Below, one piece after another: positions 61,440 through 64,000 of a stretch of 64,000 nt of DNA. Made by a program: the position numbers and the translations under genes. Every line of letters starts with the position of its first letter. Positions within the stretch are counted from its first letter, which is position 1. The notes beneath the pieces are model-generated. The model was not told where the DNA came from, did not search any database, and worked only from the letters and a program-made list of their open reading frames with translations. The stretch is from NCBI GenBank assembly GCA_938003765.1, contig CALKYE010000254.1, positions 1 through 64,000 of the forward strand. Direction: 5' to 3'. This stretch comes from an uncultured Planctomycetia bacterium (GTDB lineage: Bacteria; Planctomycetota; UBA1135; GCA-002686595).

Positions 61440-63080
61440 TCACGCGCCGCGCGCGCAGAAGCAGGAAGCCCGCAGCGCGATGTCCGAACGCGCCCAGGCC
61501 TTGCGGAACGCGGCGTCGAGCTTGCGCGCCTCGCTGTCGCGGCCCGTGCGGCGCAGGCACTCGGCGAGACCGTGGAGCGACCAACCGTTGCTCGGGTGGC
61601 GCGCGAGGTCCGTGCGGTAGACCTGCTCGGCCTCTTCGAGGCGACCTTGCTCGAGGAGCAGCGCGCCCAGCGCGTGACGCGCCGGCTGCACCCAGCCCCA
61701 CGGCTCGTCGTAGCGCAGCGCATCGTCCTTCGCGACCGCGCTCCGCAGGTGCGCGAACGCGGCGTCGAACTCGCCTCTGCGGTACGCGATCTCGCCCGCG
61801 ACCATGTCGCGCGCGACGGCGAGCACCGCGCGGTAGGTGTTGTTGCCGACGGTGTAGTCCTCGGGAACGCGCTCGCACGCGGCATCGAACAGCCTCTGCT
61901 CAGCCGCGGCCTCGTCGACGCGACCGAGCGCGCCCAGCGCGAGCGCACGCGCGTAGCGCCAGGTGGCGAGGGTTCCGAAGAGCTCGTCGGACGGCTGCGG
62001 CTCTTCGAGGATCTCGTTCCACATCCCGAAGCGCACCATGGCGTGGTACGGCGAGGCCAGGAAGCCCTCGAGGAACTGCGGCATCTCTCGCACGACGTCC
62101 ATCGGCATCTGCTCGACGACGTCGCGTGCGGCGCGGAGCGCGACGGCGCGTTGACCGTCGAACATCGCCGACCACATCAGGAAGTGGTAGTTGTGCGCGC
62201 GGTAGATCGCGTAGAAGCCGCCGGCCCCTGCGCGTTCGACGCGTTTGCGATCCGCTCGCGTCGCGGCTCGGTTGGCTTCGATCGCGCCCACGTAGTTGCC
62301 GACGCGAATGTCGATGTGCGCGGGCATGTGGACGAGGTGGCTCGAGCCGGGCACGCGCTTGCGGAGCATGTTCGCGGCCGGGACCGCGCGCTGCGGCTCG
62401 GGTGAAGCCTCCATCGTGTGGATGAAGAAGTGCGCCGCGCCCGGATGGTCCGGCGTGCGCGCGAGCACCCGTTCGAGCTCTGCGATCACTTCGGGAGTCT
62501 CGGGCCGCGGCTCGCCCTCCGCGCTCCACAGATCCCACGGGCGCAGGTCCATCAGCGACTCGGCGAACAGCGTCGCGACGTCGTCGTCGCCGGGATGCTT
62601 GCGCGCGACTTCGCGCATGGCCTCGCTGTAAGCCACGTCCAACTCGCGGCGGTCTTCCGGCGCCGGCCAGGCATAGCGCTTCGCGAGCGCCTCGATCAGA
62701 TCGCGTTCGACCGGGCTGGCGTGCTCGAGGCGCGCGAGAGCCTTGTTGATCTCCTCGACCGCGTTGCGCGAGCTGTCCTCGTCCATCGCGGGGTTGTTGA
62801 TGTGCGGCCCGAACGCGTACGCGCGGCCCCAGTAGGCCATCGCGCAGTTCGGATCCGCCTCGGCCGCTTTGGCGAACGAGTCGCGCGCCACCTCGTGGTC
62901 GAACGCGAAGCACAGCACCAGTCCCTGGTCGAACCAGCGCTGAGCGGCGGGTGAGTCGGTCGAGACCTTGCGGTGGTACTGACCGAGTTCGCTCGTGCTC
63001 CAGGGGGCGTCGTGCGGAGTCGACGAGCAGCCGGCGAGCACCGCGAGAGAAAGTACGGACGTGCAGAGCAATCGGAGCAT
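61440..63080 (-). CDS. TPR-repeat lipoprotein
   Basis: 546 residues. The ATG at 63080 has a perfect ribosome site (AAAGGAGG ending five bases upstream); the frame is open further upstream. A lipobox LAVLAGCSS puts the lipidated Cys near residue 17. The body is made of helical TPR-like pairs (AAQRWFDQGLVLCFAFDHEVA, AYWGRAYAF, HFFIHTMEASP, LYHL-type repeats, and GRLEEAEQVYRTDLARHP near the C-terminus). Similar lipoproteins are found in many planctomycetes and proteobacteria, without a known partner. It probably acts as a protein-binding scaffold at a membrane. Confidence 0.8.
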   Translation of the reverse strand: MLRLLCTSVLSLAVLAGCSSTPHDAPWSTSELGQYHRKVSTDSPAAQRWFDQGLVLCFAFDHEVARDSFAKAAEADPNCAMAYWGRAYAFGPHINNPAMDEDSSRNAVEEINKALARLEHASPVERDLIEALAKRYAWPAPEDRRELDVAYSEAMREVARKHPGDDDVATLFAESLMDLRPWDLWSAEGEPRPETPEVIAELERVLARTPDHPGAAHFFIHTMEASPEPQRAVPAANMLRKRVPGSSHLVHMPAHIDIRVGNYVGAIEANRAATRADRKRVERAGAGGFYAIYRAHNYHFLMWSAMFDGQRAVALRAARDVVEQMPMDVVREMPQFLEGFLASPYHAMVRFGMWNEILEEPQPSDELFGTLATWRYARALALGALGRVDEAAAEQRLFDAACERVPEDYTVGNNTYRAVLAVARDMVAGEIAYRRGEFDAAFAHLRSAVAKDDALRYDEPWGWVQPARHALGALLLEQGRLEEAEQVYRTDLARHPSNGWSLHGLAECLRRTGRDSEARKLDAAFRKAWARSDIALRASCFCARGA

Positions 63081-63457
63081 CGCTCCTCCTTTGGGGGAAT
63101 GCGCAGCGGCGGACGCCGAACTTCGCGTTGAGCGCGAAGCGGCGCCGAGGACCATAGCTCGCCTTCATGGAAGTGAGACACACCAACCTCCGCATCTGCG
63201 CGCCGCGGTGAGTCGCCTGAGCTCGCGCCGAAGCGGACTCGCGCTGGGAATGCCGTGAAAACGCGCTGCGAGCGTGGTTTCGACCCTGGGAGGTCAGTGT
63301 GCGCAGGGCGACGCACCGGCGGGGGCGAGAGGTCGATCACTCGGCTCAGCGCGGCTCCGCCGGGAGCTCGCGTGGCCCTGGCGAAGATCTACCGATGGGG
63401 CGAGAGCGCGCTCGAGCGCGAACTCGCTCCGAGTGCTTGCTCCGACGAGCTCCTCGC
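63081..63457. other. Intergenic region, 377 bp
   Basis: Lies between the start of the TPR lipoprotein gene and the end of the ABC-F gene, both on the minus strand. The first bases are the AAAGGAGG ribosome site (63085-63092). No credible open frame or homology is seen in the rest, which should contain the lipoprotein promoter. Confidence 0.5.
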
Positions 63458-64000
63458 TCAGCCCCAGTTCATCCACTCTTCGTTGGCGCTCTCCAACTCG
63501 CGCTCGCACTCCGCGATGCGGGTCTGCGTCTCGCGCATCTTCGCGGCGTTGCGGTAGACCTCTTCGGTCACCAGCGACTCCTGCAGGTTCTTGAGCTCGC
63601 CCTCGAGCGCCATGATGCGCTGCTCGAGCTTCTCGAACGCCCACGGATTGCGCACCTTGCCGCCAGAGGCCGGCTTGGAGGTCGGCGCGGGCGCAGGCGC
63701 GGGTTTCTCGGCCGCGCGGTCGGCCTTGCGCTGCGCGTCGCGATCGACGAGCCGCTGCGCGTCCTGCTCGCTCTTCCAGCGGCGCCAGTCGCTGTAGTTC
63801 CCGGTGTGCAGCGTCGCGCTGCCGCCGCCGACCTCGAGGATGTGCGTGCACAGTCCGTCGAGGAACGCACGGTCGTGGCTCACGCACACCAACGCGCCGT
63901 CGAAGTCGCCGAGGAGTTCCTCGAGCGACGCGCGCGCCGCGAGGTCGAGGTGGTTCGTCGGCTCGTCCATCGCGAGCCACGTGATCGGCGTCGAGAGCAG
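63458..64000 (-). CDS. ABC-F ATPase, C-terminal part
   Basis: The gene enters from beyond base 64000. The visible part encodes the end of the second ABC domain: WLAMDEPTNHLDLAARASLEEL (Walker B and D-loop) and LVCVSHDRAFLDGL (H-switch His), followed by a strand TGNYSDWRRWKSEQDAQ, a charged Ala/Pro linker, and the C-terminal coiled-coil domain found in Uup-like ABC-F proteins (WAFEKLEQRIMALEGELKNLQ to the end NWG). ABC-F proteins act on ribosomes or DNA rather than in transport. Which subfamily this is cannot be fixed without the N-terminal half, but the coiled-coil end favours Uup/EttA-type proteins. Confidence 0.9.
   Translation of the reverse strand: MLSTPITWLAMDEPTNHLDLAARASLEELLGDFDGALVCVSHDRAFLDGLCTHILEVGGGSATLHTGNYSDWRRWKSEQDAQRLVDRDAQRKADRAAEKPAPAPAPTSKPASGGKVRNPWAFEKLEQRIMALEGELKNLQESLVTEEVYRNAAKMRETQTRIAECERELESANEEWMNWG

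Noticed and set aside
1..64000. CRISPR arrays, insertion sequences, integrases, prophage genes, restriction or abortive-infection systems
   Set aside because: None seen: no regularly spaced repeats, no transposase or integrase motifs, no nuclease/toxin pairs.

Overview
The window is about 64 kb of very GC-rich bacterial DNA with G/C-dominated third codon positions. The gene content points to a planctomycete (Planctomycetota): two formylglycine sulfatases, five DUF1080 (3-keto-disaccharide hydrolase) domains in three proteins, a DUF1800/DUF1501 pair, cytochrome c genes coupled to glucose/sorbosone-dehydrogenase-like propellers, DUF1570-like proteins, and many large secreted proteins. This is inferred from family content; there is no rRNA or marker gene in the window to prove it. 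No tRNA, CRISPR array, insertion sequence or prophage was recognised.

Left part (1-10.1 kb): the 5' end of an AtuA/DUF1446 gene; pyroglutamyl peptidase (pcp); a minus-strand run of DUF309, a DUF1570-like zinc-protease-type protein and a Met-rich secreted protein; a secreted M36-like metalloprotease; an Mrp/ApbC ATPase that lacks the usual CxxC; an alkyltransferase-like DNA-repair protein; and queC. From 10.1 to 25.2 kb come secreted proteins (a lectin-like C-terminal-domain protein, an FG-GAP/VCBS propeller, an esterase), a hexose-6-phosphate mutarotase, two sulfatases, a DUF1080 protein, a His-tailed membrane peptide, a large two-domain probable pseudoenzyme, and a two-gene secreted unit.

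Middle (25.2-31.6 kb, minus strand): a candidate selenoprotein, a tiny membrane protein read through an in-frame UGA directly after a Cys. It lies downstream of two tandemly duplicated anchored proteins, followed by a large secreted repeat protein. From 31.9 to 48.2 kb, a long plus-strand block holds two cassettes of cytochrome c plus dehydrogenase-like propeller (the second carrying two DUF1080 domains), separated by CAP, PPK2 and GT39-like genes. It ends in a YCF48-like propeller and a sialate O-acetylesterase fused to two DUF1080 domains. This block looks devoted to extracytoplasmic oxidation and breakdown of glycans.

Right part (48.2-64 kb): an ECF sigma factor, the DUF1800-DUF1501 operon, further secreted propellers, a pyroglutamyl-peptidase-like secreted protein whose catalytic Cys appears to be Ser, a hotdog thioesterase, a VOC protein, a TPR lipoprotein and the 3' end of an ABC-F ATPase gene.

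A recurrent theme is a C-terminal domain of roughly 115-150 residues present at the very end of nine otherwise unrelated secreted proteins (at 5.4, 10.1, 14.8, 24.0, 29.0, 53.0, 55.1, 57.8 and 60.3 kb). It is probably a lineage-specific surface or sorting module. The best candidates for new biology are the UGA-containing membrane protein at 25279-25542 and this shared C-terminal domain.
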